Notes under the pieces: generated by a model | The model's input: only the letters and a program-made list of their open reading frames with translations | The model's database searches: none | Told to the model about the DNA's origin: nothing | Translations under genes and position numbers: made by a program | Shown here: positions 28,649-37,294 of the stretch, piece after piece | Numbering within the stretch: position 1 is the stretch's first letter | Layout of the letters: each line of letters begins with the position of its first letter | Source: a virus | Reading direction: 5' to 3' (one strand) | Length of the DNA stretch: 64,000 bases | IMG/VR virus record: IMGVR_UViG_3300023179_000031 | Location: 1 to 64,000 of that record

Positions 28649-29709
28649 ATATCGTATCTCCTATTAACCAGCTAGGATATGGTGTTGCATCGCTAAACAT
28701 TGTAAAGCGAATGGCAGCAAAAAGATATACATCATTATGGTGCCTTGGTCAACCTCAAGTTACTAATCAAGAAGATGCCAATATTATATCTCAATGCCTT
28801 AAAAATGCTAGTTTCTTAGACTTTAATGCGCCATGTATTAAGATATGGCATCAGCATGATATGGCTCAATTCGCTGGAAAAGGACGCAGGATTGGATTTC
28901 CAATCTTTGAGTTGGACGAGTTTAGTAAACTAGAAAAACATCACTTAAATTCAGTAGATGATATGTTTGTTTGTTCAAATTGGGCTAAAAATGTGGCAAT
29001 CAATAATCTTAATCTACCTAAAGATAATATACATGTAATACCACTAGGTGTAGATTTGTCTATTTTCAAACCAGAAAACCCTAATAACACTGGTAAAACA
29101 ATCTTTTTCAACTGCGGCAAGTGGGAAATTAGGAAAGGACACGATGTTATACCGGAAATCTTTTCTAAAGCTTTTAATGAAGATGATGATGTTGAACTAT
29201 GGATGATGTGCCAAAACCCATTTCTAAAACCAGATGATGAAATGGCTTGGAAGAATCTATATCTAAAATCTAAATTAGCTAGTAAAATTAGGTTTATAGA
29301 TAGAGTTAATACCCAAGAAGAAGTGTATAATATAATGCGTCAAACCGATTGCGGGATATTTCCAGCAAGAGCGGAGGGATGGAATTTGGAGTTATTGGAA
29401 ATGATGGCTTGCGGTAAACACACGATAGCCACAAGCTACGCTGCCCACACAGAATTCTGTAATACAGACAATTGTAATCTTATAAGTGTTGATAATTACG
29501 AAACTGCATATGACGGCCAGTGGTTTCATGGCGCTCACGGCAAGTGGGCAACGCTGGGTAAAAACCAAATAGATCAAGCTATAGAACATTGTAGAGCTAT
29601 CCATTCTTTAAAACAATCTGGCAATCTTGGCCAAAACACTGCTGGAATTACCACATCTTCCGATTTTACTTGGGATAACTCTATAAATAATATACTACAA
29701 CATGTTTGA
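28636..29709 (+). CDS. GT4-family glycosyltransferase
   Basis: 357 aa, GT-B fold. The C-terminal nucleotide-sugar domain has FFNCGKWEIRKGHDVIPEIF and the donor-binding EX7E motif in EGWNLELLEMMACGKHTIA. It transfers an unknown sugar. With the DUF5672 gene it may form a small glycosylation module. Start ATG 28636 after AAAAGGA. Confidence 0.88.
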   Translation: MQSINIVSPINQLGYGVASLNIVKRMAAKRYTSLWCLGQPQVTNQEDANIISQCLKNASFLDFNAPCIKIWHQHDMAQFAGKGRRIGFPIFELDEFSKLEKHHLNSVDDMFVCSNWAKNVAINNLNLPKDNIHVIPLGVDLSIFKPENPNNTGKTIFFNCGKWEIRKGHDVIPEIFSKAFNEDDDVELWMMCQNPFLKPDDEMAWKNLYLKSKLASKIRFIDRVNTQEEVYNIMRQTDCGIFPARAEGWNLELLEMMACGKHTIATSYAAHTEFCNTDNCNLISVDNYETAYDGQWFHGAHGKWATLGKNQIDQAIEHCRAIHSLKQSGNLGQNTAGITTSSDFTWDNSINNILQHV

Positions 29710-30082
29710 TTTCTTATTCAAAAAAGATAAACAAGAACCAATTGAACCTCCACAAGAAGAGGATAATAATATATTGGCATCTATTACATATCATATTCTA
29801 GATGACGCAAATGAAACGCCTATGATAGATATAGCATTAAGCGATTATGATTCAAAATCACTTAACGCTCTATGCAAAATCTTAGACATATTAAGTCAAG
29901 ATTCAAGCTATTTAGAAACACTAGAGATGGTAAAAAATGGACTTATTAAAGAGGGACAAGAAGAAGCACTCATTAAAGTATTTACACACATTAGTGAGCA
30001 GGCTGGAAAAAAAATAATGCGCAGTAGTAAGGAGAGTATGAAGGACGAACCTTGTATCAAGCCTTCCGATATGCTAAGATAG
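29702..30082 (+). CDS. Hypothetical protein, 126 aa
   Basis: Starts inside the end of the glycosyltransferase gene (8-bp overlap). Acidic and helical: FLFKKDKQEPIEPPQEEDN, then TYHILDDANETPMIDIALSDYD. Such proteins occur near the structural genes of other phages, without known function. No Cys cluster apart from two scattered residues. Confidence 0.7.
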   Translation: MFDFLFKKDKQEPIEPPQEEDNNILASITYHILDDANETPMIDIALSDYDSKSLNALCKILDILSQDSSYLETLEMVKNGLIKEGQEEALIKVFTHISEQAGKKIMRSSKESMKDEPCIKPSDMLR

Positions 30083-30096
30083 CAAAGGAGTCTGCT

Positions 30097-30552
30097 GTGA
30101 AGAAAAAACTGAAGATTGGCTGGCAAAAGTACGAAGATCTTATAGAAAAACAAATTTCTTCTCCGCTCATTCACACACTTATGGAAAACATAATGAGTCA
30201 AATGATTGACTCTATTCCTACAGATGAAGGTGTAGATGAAGATGATGAAATTAGTGAAAAGACTCATAACATGATGCCTCCACCAATGATGATCCCAATG
30301 TCGCAACAACTCATAGAAGACATATCAATGTTGTCTAACTTTGATTGTTGGATTGGACATACAAATTTTGATATTACACATAGAATCAAAGATAAGCTAA
30401 ATGAAATAGATGGTGTTGAGATATTGAAAATCTGTAGTCGTTACAGATTCTTTATAGGCATCGGGCAAATGTTTAATTTTGCAGATGTAAGAAAAAGTAT
30501 TGAAAATGAACTAATTACTAAAGGGGAAACTTATGATAGAGGAAAAGATTGA
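30097..30552 (+). CDS. Hypothetical protein, 151 aa, GTG start
   Basis: GTG 30097 is favoured by AAGGAG (30085-30090) and by the stop of the preceding gene at 30082; the frame opens earlier at a TTG. Contains an N-terminal helix (LKIGWQKYEDLIEKQ), a Met/Pro-rich linker (MMPPPMMIPMSQQL) and a C-terminal domain RYRFFIGIGQMFNFADVRKSIE. No family recognised. It overlaps the sigma-like gene by 20 bp. Confidence 0.68.
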   Translation: MKKKLKIGWQKYEDLIEKQISSPLIHTLMENIMSQMIDSIPTDEGVDEDDEISEKTHNMMPPPMMIPMSQQLIEDISMLSNFDCWIGHTNFDITHRIKDKLNEIDGVEILKICSRYRFFIGIGQMFNFADVRKSIENELITKGETYDRGKD

Positions 30553-31012
30553 TGTTAAAATTGAAAAGGCTCTACAGGACAAAGATATTACTAATATCAT
30601 GCATAAGGCAGCTAGAAGATTCAGAAATCAGCTAGATAAAGATACTATTTATACATGCCAGCTTAATGCTTTGTGGAAGGCTTTTTTGAATTTTAAGCCA
30701 GAGAAGAATACGAAATTTACTACATATTTATTCAATGGGGTATTTATTGAGTGCCTAAAAGAGATTAAGTTTAAGAATAAGTCTAGTAAATGTAAGCATA
30801 AACTACATGATAATATGGCTCAAAATAATGAGCGATATTTGATGATAGACATACTAGATGAGATTACCAATGATGAAGATAGACAGTTGCTACTTGATAA
30901 AATTAGCAATATGACTATTCAAGAAATGGCAAATAAAAGGAATATTAGCCGTGAAACGGTAAGAAAGAAGCTTAAAAAATTGACCAAAAACTTCCAGCGA
31001 AAATTCCTTTAA
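30533..31012 (+). CDS. Phage sigma-like factor
   Basis: 159 aa. Region 2-like core: TCQLNALWKAFLNFKPEKN then FTTYLFNGVFIECLKEIKFK. Region 4-like helix-turn-helix at the C-terminus: LLDKISNMTIQEMANKRNISRETVRKKLKKL. This is the architecture of small sigma70/ECF-type factors used by phages for late transcription. The candidate late promoter copy 3 begins at its stop codon, directly before the first virion gene. Start ATG 30533 with AAGGGGAA. Confidence 0.8.
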   Translation: MIEEKIDVKIEKALQDKDITNIMHKAARRFRNQLDKDTIYTCQLNALWKAFLNFKPEKNTKFTTYLFNGVFIECLKEIKFKNKSSKCKHKLHDNMAQNNERYLMIDILDEITNDEDRQLLLDKISNMTIQEMANKRNISRETVRKKLKKLTKNFQRKFL

Positions 31013-31030
31013 AGTGTATAATTTATTAGG
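31011..31030 (+). promoter_or_regulatory. Candidate late promoter, copy 3
   Basis: AAAGTGTATAATTTATTAGG shares 17 of 20 bases with 17317-17336. It overlaps the stop of the sigma-like gene and lies 60 bp before the structural gene at 31090. Confidence 0.6.
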
Positions 31031-31089
31031 ACTAGGACTTTTACAGGATGCGGACTCACCATTTCGTTTTAATTTAGGGAGAATATACA

Positions 31090-31725
31090 ATGGCAAGTAC
31101 AACTGTAAAAGGTTCTGGTAAGAAAAACAACGGTGGAACAATAGTCAATGCTGGCAACGTAGCCTCCAACAGTCCCGTTACTAGTGTAATCGGTTTAAAT
31201 GAGCTTCACGCCAATGCAGACTATGGTTCTAAGGTAGTAGCCAATGATGGCACAGGTGGCTCCACAAGCGATCCTTGGGGTGTTACTAAGGCTCTTTCAA
31301 GCGGTACTTTAGCTTATTTCCCCAGCGCAGCCGCTGGCGAAAGAAACTTTATTGTTAAGTGTGCTGGCGACAGTGCAGCCAAGATTAACAACATAGCAAC
31401 AGATATGCTCAACGTTCCCGGCGCTGAGTATGACGGTGTTAATCGCTCATCTATTCATAAGCTAGTTAAGACTCGTAGACTTGGTTCTGATGCCGATGCT
31501 ACATTTAATATCCTAGCTAGACCATCTACACAGGTTGTTCCCGGCAGAACAAAGGGTACTGGCGCTGGTAGTGCAAGCAATTTCGTTCAAATCGACGGTT
31601 CTACCGCCGCTGTGGACGGTGCAGCAACACTAACCAGATCAGTTCCCGGCGAGCTTACATACATGTTTGGAGCAATTAAGCCAGTTAATGTGGCTTACAA
31701 GGCCAAAGATAGCTACGAAGCTTAA
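31090..31725 (+). CDS. Virion structural protein, probable
   Basis: 211 aa, rich in Ala, Gly, Ser, Thr, Val, without Cys except one, with a Lys-rich start (MASTTVKGSGKKNNGG). Codons favour C at third position more than neighbours, as for highly expressed genes. It is framed by the candidate late promoter and a strong hairpin, so it makes its own abundant transcript. It resembles phage head or tail structural proteins; whether capsid, decoration or tail is unclear. Confidence 0.7.
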   Translation: MASTTVKGSGKKNNGGTIVNAGNVASNSPVTSVIGLNELHANADYGSKVVANDGTGGSTSDPWGVTKALSSGTLAYFPSAAAGERNFIVKCAGDSAAKINNIATDMLNVPGAEYDGVNRSSIHKLVKTRRLGSDADATFNILARPSTQVVPGRTKGTGAGSASNFVQIDGSTAAVDGAATLTRSVPGELTYMFGAIKPVNVAYKAKDSYEA

Positions 31726-31752
31726 TTTGTTTCTTTATCAGCACTTATTGGG

Positions 31753-31785
31753 GATAGACGCTCTTTTTGGGCGTCTATCTTCCAG
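31753..31785 (+). terminator. Terminator hairpin
   Basis: GATAGACGC (31753-31761) pairs perfectly with GCGTCTATC (31771-31779), followed by TTCC. It ends the structural gene transcript. Confidence 0.75.
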
Positions 31786-31803
31786 TACCACAAAGGGTAA
31801 AAA

Positions 31804-32406
31804 ATGCTAGATCACTTGCTCAAAGTAGATCCAGAATTGTTAACATTTCTTGTTAGTATCTTTGGCGCTGTGGGAACTTTTTTAAGTTTGGTTTGGGTTA
31901 GACTAATCAAACCAGTTATTAAAGTAGTAAATACTCATGAGCAAGTAGTCCAATCTATGGAAGTAATTCGTAAAGAATTAACTACCAATGGTGGAAATAG
32001 CATAAAAGACGCAATAATTGATTTGCGTACTACTTGTCATAGGATGGAAACAAGGCAAAAAGTTATAGAACAACGAACAAAAGCATCTCTACATTATAGC
32101 CAAGCCGCCCTATTTGAAACTGACAATGAGGGGCGTTTAGTTTGGAGTAATGTTAATTTTTGTGAATTTATGAAAGATATCTCCTCTAATTTAGAGGGTT
32201 ATGATTGGTTGAATTGCATAGACGAAGAAGACAGAGAAGACCTTTTACAAGAATTCAAATCTTGCCTACATCTTAATCGTAAATTCGTCAGAATAACCAA
32301 AATGCAGAATGGTATGGTAATAAGGATGACGGGATATCCATATAGGATAAATGAAGAAAAACAAGATGGGTTTTTAGTTAGCGTTTCAGAACAAAAAGAG
32401 GTATAA
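31804..32406 (+). CDS. Membrane-anchored PAS-domain protein
   Basis: 200 aa. N-terminal transmembrane helix (about residues 12-33), a helical/coiled linker (about 34-95) and a C-terminal PAS-like domain (about 97-200): AALFETDNEGRLVWSNVNFCEFM, CIDEEDREDLLQEFKSCL, then YPYRINEEKQDGFLVSVSEQ. PAS domains sense ligands or mediate dimerisation. No kinase or output domain is present. It is coupled to a holin-like gene, which hints at sensing linked to lysis or entry; that link is inference. Confidence 0.78.
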   Translation: MLDHLLKVDPELLTFLVSIFGAVGTFLSLVWVRLIKPVIKVVNTHEQVVQSMEVIRKELTTNGGNSIKDAIIDLRTTCHRMETRQKVIEQRTKASLHYSQAALFETDNEGRLVWSNVNFCEFMKDISSNLEGYDWLNCIDEEDREDLLQEFKSCLHLNRKFVRITKMQNGMVIRMTGYPYRINEEKQDGFLVSVSEQKEV

Positions 32407-32408
32407 CT

Positions 32409-32624
32409 ATGTCAGCCAAATATTCTTTAGATAGAAAAGATGCTCTTGGTTTAGTAAAGAATGCAGTTTTAGTCGGTTTAGCCGCTGTTTTAACCTATGT
32501 TGGTGAACATTTAAGTTCACTAGACTTGGGTGCAAATGGCGTACTATTAGTACCTGTGGTAACAATTGTTATCGACAGTGTTGTTAAATGGGCTAAAGGC
32601 AATGTAAAAGAGGAAGTAAAGTAA
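32409..32624 (+). CDS. Holin-like small membrane protein, 71 aa
   Basis: Two hydrophobic helices (about residues 17-34 and 43-60) with a charged Lys/Glu C-terminus (KWAKGNVKEEVK), typical size and topology for a class II holin or a phage membrane protein found beside tail genes. Placed between the PAS protein and the papain-like protease. No direct proof of holin function. Confidence 0.68.
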   Translation: MSAKYSLDRKDALGLVKNAVLVGLAAVLTYVGEHLSSLDLGANGVLLVPVVTIVIDSVVKWAKGNVKEEVK

Positions 32625-33541
32625 TGTTTAAAACACCAAATGAGCTATTAAAAGCTTATAGAGATGGATTTAATGGCTCTTGGTGCGATCCAGAGGATGT
32701 GGCAAAACTCTTAGGGGAATTGCCACATCCATTGTTTGGAGCCGCAGCATATGGGCTATTTGGTACTGGCGAAGGCAAAATTGCTCTTCCATTCAAAAAT
32801 CTACTAAAATTCGATCCAACATTTGGACCTTCAGAAAGACAAGTTCAGGGAGACTGTGTTTCCCATGCAACACGTAATAGCGTAGACGTTACACGTAGTT
32901 GCGAAATAATAGGTGGTCAGCGAGAAGATTTCGTAGCCCGTGGAGCTACTGAGGCTATTTATGGCTCTCGCGGACACGGAGGTGAAGGTATGTCCTGTTC
33001 TGGTGCGGCGAGGTTCGTTCACCAAACTGGCGGTATTCTTCTTCGTAAAAAATATGATAAGTATGACTTGTCAGCATATAGTGCTATAGGTGGATCATGG
33101 GGCAGAAGTGGAGTTCCAGATGATCTAGTCAAAGAAGCTGTTAAACATCAAGTTAAAACAATTAGTCTAATTAATACCGTAGCCCAAGCTAGAGATGCTT
33201 TAGCTAATGGTTACTCTATTAGCGTATGTAGTAATGTTGGATTTAGTTCTCGTAGAGATAAATATGGTATAGCAAAAAGAAGTGGCTCTTGGGGTCACGC
33301 GATGGCTTGGATAGGAATGGATGATTCTCATGAAATATATAATGAAACATTATTTTTAGTCCAAAATTCGTGGGGTGTATGGAATGGCGGCGAAAAACGA
33401 CTTGATCAACCAGATGGAAGTTTTTGGATTCGACAAAGCGATGCCGAAGATATGCTATCACAAAATGGCTCTTGGGTATTTAGTGATGTAGATGGATTCC
33501 CACCACGCAAGGTTGATTGGACCATTGACGAGGTATTTTAA
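32624..33541 (+). CDS. Papain-like (C1) cysteine protease
   Basis: 305 aa. The active site of the papain family is seen: oxyanion Q75 and catalytic C78 in QGDCVSHA, H225 in WGHAMAWIG, N248 in QNSWGVWNGG. There is no signal peptide. Phage members of this family are usually virion-associated and may process structural proteins or help entry. It starts at the stop of the holin-like gene and is followed without gap by the RCC1 fibre gene. Confidence 0.85.
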   Translation: MFKTPNELLKAYRDGFNGSWCDPEDVAKLLGELPHPLFGAAAYGLFGTGEGKIALPFKNLLKFDPTFGPSERQVQGDCVSHATRNSVDVTRSCEIIGGQREDFVARGATEAIYGSRGHGGEGMSCSGAARFVHQTGGILLRKKYDKYDLSAYSAIGGSWGRSGVPDDLVKEAVKHQVKTISLINTVAQARDALANGYSISVCSNVGFSSRRDKYGIAKRSGSWGHAMAWIGMDDSHEIYNETLFLVQNSWGVWNGGEKRLDQPDGSFWIRQSDAEDMLSQNGSWVFSDVDGFPPRKVDWTIDEVF

Positions 33542-36500
33542 GTGGCATCACATTATCAAAATATGTTGTTAAGAAGAGGCGAGCTAACAGAACTAAACGC
33601 CTCTAATCCTATTCTGGCATCTGGTGAGCCAGCTTTCGCAGTAGACAGTAATACATTTAAAATTGGTAATGGTGTTGACTCTTGGCAGACTTTAGATAGG
33701 TTTGTAACAACTGGAGATATTAAAGCTACTATAGCTACTATCTCTATTCCAAGCATTGCTATAAATCAATCTCATACTATCGTTATTGATTTTGAAGGAG
33801 TAAATTTAGATGAAAAATATGCTATATTTGCATCTCCAGTATCATCTCTTCCAGACGGTTTAGTTGTTGCTTATTCTTTTGTAAATGATACAGACAAGGT
33901 GTCAATTAATATACGAAATACATCATTAGATTATATTGACGCTGGAAACGCTAATGATTCTGGAAACGCCCCATCGTCTCAATCAGTACCTAATATTGAT
34001 TTTTATGTTGTAGCATACCTAGTGCAATCTACAACGACAACAACTACAACGACAACAACTTTACCACCAGTATCAGATTCTGTATTTAGTTTTGGATACA
34101 ATGAATTTGGTCAACTTGGAGTAAATAATACAATCTCAAGAGCAGAGCCAGAACAAGTGGTTGGAAATCATACTTGGAAAACATTGTCTGCTGGTCATTA
34201 TCATAGTCTTGGTATTGATATAAATGATGATTTATATTCCTTTGGTTACAACTACTATGGTCAACTTGGACTTGGAAATTCTGGAGCTAGTACAAATAGA
34301 AAAGTTCCAACCAAAGTCTCAAGCAACTATATAGAAAATAATGTATATAGCTCTGGAGCAAAGTGGAATAAAGTTTCTGCTGGAGCTTACCACTCATTAG
34401 CAATAGATTCTGGAAATAAACTATTTGCTTTTGGGTCTAATGCTCATGGAAGTTTAGGACTTGGAGATTTATCGCCAAGAACAATTCCAACTATGGTTGG
34501 TACTAACGTTAATTATCTACCATTATCAACAGAAACTCCAGAAGAAATATCAATTATAAACAATGAGTATGTTTTTTCTGGAATTAAACAAGATTATGCT
34601 GGACAAGTAAGATATCTATTACCAAGTGGCCAATACATTATCAGCGGAGTACCAATTGAGTATCCAATCGCTGTATTAAACGCTGGTAAAACAAATCTTA
34701 TATCATATTCTGGTGAAAGTTTTGCTGGATCATCAATACTTGCTGGAACAACAGCAGATGGTATGTATAATTTCTATTATGGAAATATTTATGTTAATGT
34801 AAGTGGAAATTATGATAAGGTTAGCACTCATACTATATCTGACGGATATATGGGTGGAGAAAACATATTTTATTACGCTGATCCAGATATTGGTTGGCAA
34901 GATGTTTCCGCTGGAAACTATCACTCATTAGCTATTAAAAATGGTGAACTATATTCATTTGGACATAATACATTTGGTCAATTAGGCACCGGAGATAATG
35001 AGAATAAATATCTACCAACCAAAGTAGGAACAAAGACAAACTGGACAAAGGTTTATGCTGGTAATTATCACTCTTTAGCTATTGATAGCAGTGGAGCCTT
35101 GTGGTCTTTTGGTTCTAATAATCATGGACAATTAGGGCTTGGGGATAGTCTCAATAGAAACGTTCCCACAAAAGTAAGCGGCGTATGGCAAGCATTTGAA
35201 GATTTTAACTTCTCTAATTTATCTTCATCTAGCTCTGTGGGATTTGATGATGAGAAATTTGTCTTTAACTACTCAAATAATAAACAATATTCATACGAAG
35301 ATAGATATTTATTATCAAATGGCACGTATGTTATCAGTGGAGTTCCTAGCGGACTACCACTTGCTATTTTAAATGACGGAAAGCAGCAGCAAATTAGTTA
35401 TTCTGGCACAAATTATTATGGATCTAAAACGCTAACTGGCACAACTAACAACGGAACATACAATTTTTATTATGGCACATTAACAGTGCGTGTTAGTGGA
35501 GACTTTGAAAAAGTTAGCACACATACATATAATAGCGGATATATGGGTGGTGAAAACATATTCTACTATAATAGGCAGTTAAATTCTTGGTCAGATGCTT
35601 CTGCTGGTGTTGATTTTTCTATAGCTTTAGATCATAACAATAATCTATGGTCATTTGGTAAAAACGATCATGGCCAACTAGGTTTAAATGATGATACATC
35701 TCGTAATCTACCAGCTAAACTTCCGCTATCAAATTGGCAAAGCGTTGATGCTGGAGCAAACCACGTTCTAACTGTAAATTCAAATAAAGAGTTGTGGTCA
35801 TTTGGTGGTAATAATAATGGGCAATTGGGCCTTGGTGATCGCACAGATAGATATGAACCAACAAAAGTCAATAGTGAAATACGTTGGAGCAAACCAAAAG
35901 CTGGTGGTAATCATTCTTTAGTAACTGTATTTTCATATTATCCTTCAGCCCCAACAAATATTACAGTTAAAAATGGATCTGATGTTTCATCCGCCGGAAC
36001 AAAAGAGTTAGAAGTTTCTTGGACACTAACAACATCAGAAGAAGAAGGAATTACAAATTATATAGTTCAATATTCAACTGACGGTGGATCTCACTGGGTA
36101 ACTGTAACAAAACCAGTTTCTACAAATAAATATTTCACAGTAACCGGCCTAGAAAATGGCACAAATTATATTTTCAAAATTGCGGCAGTAAATTATTTTG
36201 GACAAGGCGCATTTAGTGTGAATAGCTCACCAAAAGCTCCTAGCGAAGTTGTTGATGCTGATTTTTGCAACGTTCTATTTCTATCACATCTAGATGGCAA
36301 TAATAATTCAGAAGTGTTTACAGATATATCTAAATATCACTGGACAGCAACAAAAGAAGGATCTGCTAAGATATCTACCAATGATAGTAAATTTGGTGGA
36401 TCTAGCGCACTATTTGATGGTATAGGTGGCTTAACGTTTGGTAGTGGTTCAGAATTTAACTTATCTGGTAATTTCACTATAGAATGCTTCTTCAGACCAG

Positions 36501-36949
36501 TATCTTACTCATACGCCAATCCACAAGCGTTATTACATGGTAATAAATTACTATCTACAAATACTGCTGAAAATGGTTGGGGAATTTACTCAGATCATGG
36601 CGTTATTAGCATACAACATAAAGTAAATGGCGCAACTGTAGAAATATTAAGATCTAATATAACTCTACCATTAAATACTTGGAGTCATATTGCTTGGGTT
36701 AGAAATGGTCTAACAAATTCGTTATATATTAATGGCACAAAGAGATCTGCCGACTCAATATCTGCCGGATCAGCACCTCAATATCATGATACATCACTAG
36801 ATATTGGGACTAGAATTAGTACTGGCAGTCTAGATCACAGAAATATCTATGGATATATAGATGAAGTTAGGGTAAGTAAACTAGCAAGATACTCATCAGC
36901 AAATTACACGGTGCCGAGTAGGTCATTTGGTGTAAATACTTGTGAATAA
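33542..36949 (+). CDS. Tail fibre/adhesin with RCC1, FN3 and LamG domains
   Basis: 1135 aa, GTG start (immediately after the protease). N-terminal virion-attachment motif GEPAFAVDSNTFKIGNG (about residues 28-44). A poly-Thr linker (about 164-173) leads to an RCC1-type beta-propeller with seven SFG.N..GQLG repeats (about 177-790). Two inserted modules of about 100 residues resemble each other (YLL.SG.Y.ISGVP...P.A.LN.GK and GYMGGENIFYY). Then FN3 (about 800-900) and a LamG-like C-terminus (about 905-1130). It is probably a host-binding fibre or surface protein. Confidence 0.85.
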   Translation: MASHYQNMLLRRGELTELNASNPILASGEPAFAVDSNTFKIGNGVDSWQTLDRFVTTGDIKATIATISIPSIAINQSHTIVIDFEGVNLDEKYAIFASPVSSLPDGLVVAYSFVNDTDKVSINIRNTSLDYIDAGNANDSGNAPSSQSVPNIDFYVVAYLVQSTTTTTTTTTTLPPVSDSVFSFGYNEFGQLGVNNTISRAEPEQVVGNHTWKTLSAGHYHSLGIDINDDLYSFGYNYYGQLGLGNSGASTNRKVPTKVSSNYIENNVYSSGAKWNKVSAGAYHSLAIDSGNKLFAFGSNAHGSLGLGDLSPRTIPTMVGTNVNYLPLSTETPEEISIINNEYVFSGIKQDYAGQVRYLLPSGQYIISGVPIEYPIAVLNAGKTNLISYSGESFAGSSILAGTTADGMYNFYYGNIYVNVSGNYDKVSTHTISDGYMGGENIFYYADPDIGWQDVSAGNYHSLAIKNGELYSFGHNTFGQLGTGDNENKYLPTKVGTKTNWTKVYAGNYHSLAIDSSGALWSFGSNNHGQLGLGDSLNRNVPTKVSGVWQAFEDFNFSNLSSSSSVGFDDEKFVFNYSNNKQYSYEDRYLLSNGTYVISGVPSGLPLAILNDGKQQQISYSGTNYYGSKTLTGTTNNGTYNFYYGTLTVRVSGDFEKVSTHTYNSGYMGGENIFYYNRQLNSWSDASAGVDFSIALDHNNNLWSFGKNDHGQLGLNDDTSRNLPAKLPLSNWQSVDAGANHVLTVNSNKELWSFGGNNNGQLGLGDRTDRYEPTKVNSEIRWSKPKAGGNHSLVTVFSYYPSAPTNITVKNGSDVSSAGTKELEVSWTLTTSEEEGITNYIVQYSTDGGSHWVTVTKPVSTNKYFTVTGLENGTNYIFKIAAVNYFGQGAFSVNSSPKAPSEVVDADFCNVLFLSHLDGNNNSEVFTDISKYHWTATKEGSAKISTNDSKFGGSSALFDGIGGLTFGSGSEFNLSGNFTIECFFRPVSYSYANPQALLHGNKLLSTNTAENGWGIYSDHGVISIQHKVNGATVEILRSNITLPLNTWSHIAWVRNGLTNSLYINGTKRSADSISAGSAPQYHDTSLDIGTRISTGSLDHRNIYGYIDEVRVSKLARYSSANYTVPSRSFGVNTCE

Positions 36950-36975
36950 TATCATCAGTCAAATTAGGAGTTTTT

Positions 36976-37293
36976 ATGGGCGCTAAATATCCAAAAGTAC
37001 AGTTTAAAAAAGCAACAGAGGCTGAATTTATAGCCGCTGGCACAGTTTTAGCGTCTGGAGAACCCGGATGGGCAACAGATTCTAAAACTTTCAAAATTGG
37101 TGATGGTTCAACATCTTGGGCATCATTAAGTGGTATTGGAACATATGGTGGCACACCAGCTAATATGGTATTTAGCACAACAACGGGGATTACTGGAGCA
37201 TCTGGTATTCTAAACATTGTGCAAATAAGTCAAGCAAATTTTAATGCTCTTGGATCATACAGTCCCAATACAGCTTATTTGATTGTAGGTTAA
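36976..37293 (+). CDS. Small fibre-associated protein, 105 aa
   Basis: Contains the same attachment pattern as the large fibre, LASGEPGWATDSKTFKIGDG (about residues 25-44), a motif common to phage tail fibre N-termini and hyaluronidase-like fibre proteins. The rest is Gly/Ser/Thr-rich. It may be a fibre adaptor or a stand-alone short fibre. ATG with TTAGGAG ahead. Confidence 0.78.
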   Translation: MGAKYPKVQFKKATEAEFIAAGTVLASGEPGWATDSKTFKIGDGSTSWASLSGIGTYGGTPANMVFSTTTGITGASGILNIVQISQANFNALGSYSPNTAYLIVG

Positions 37294-37294
37294 C

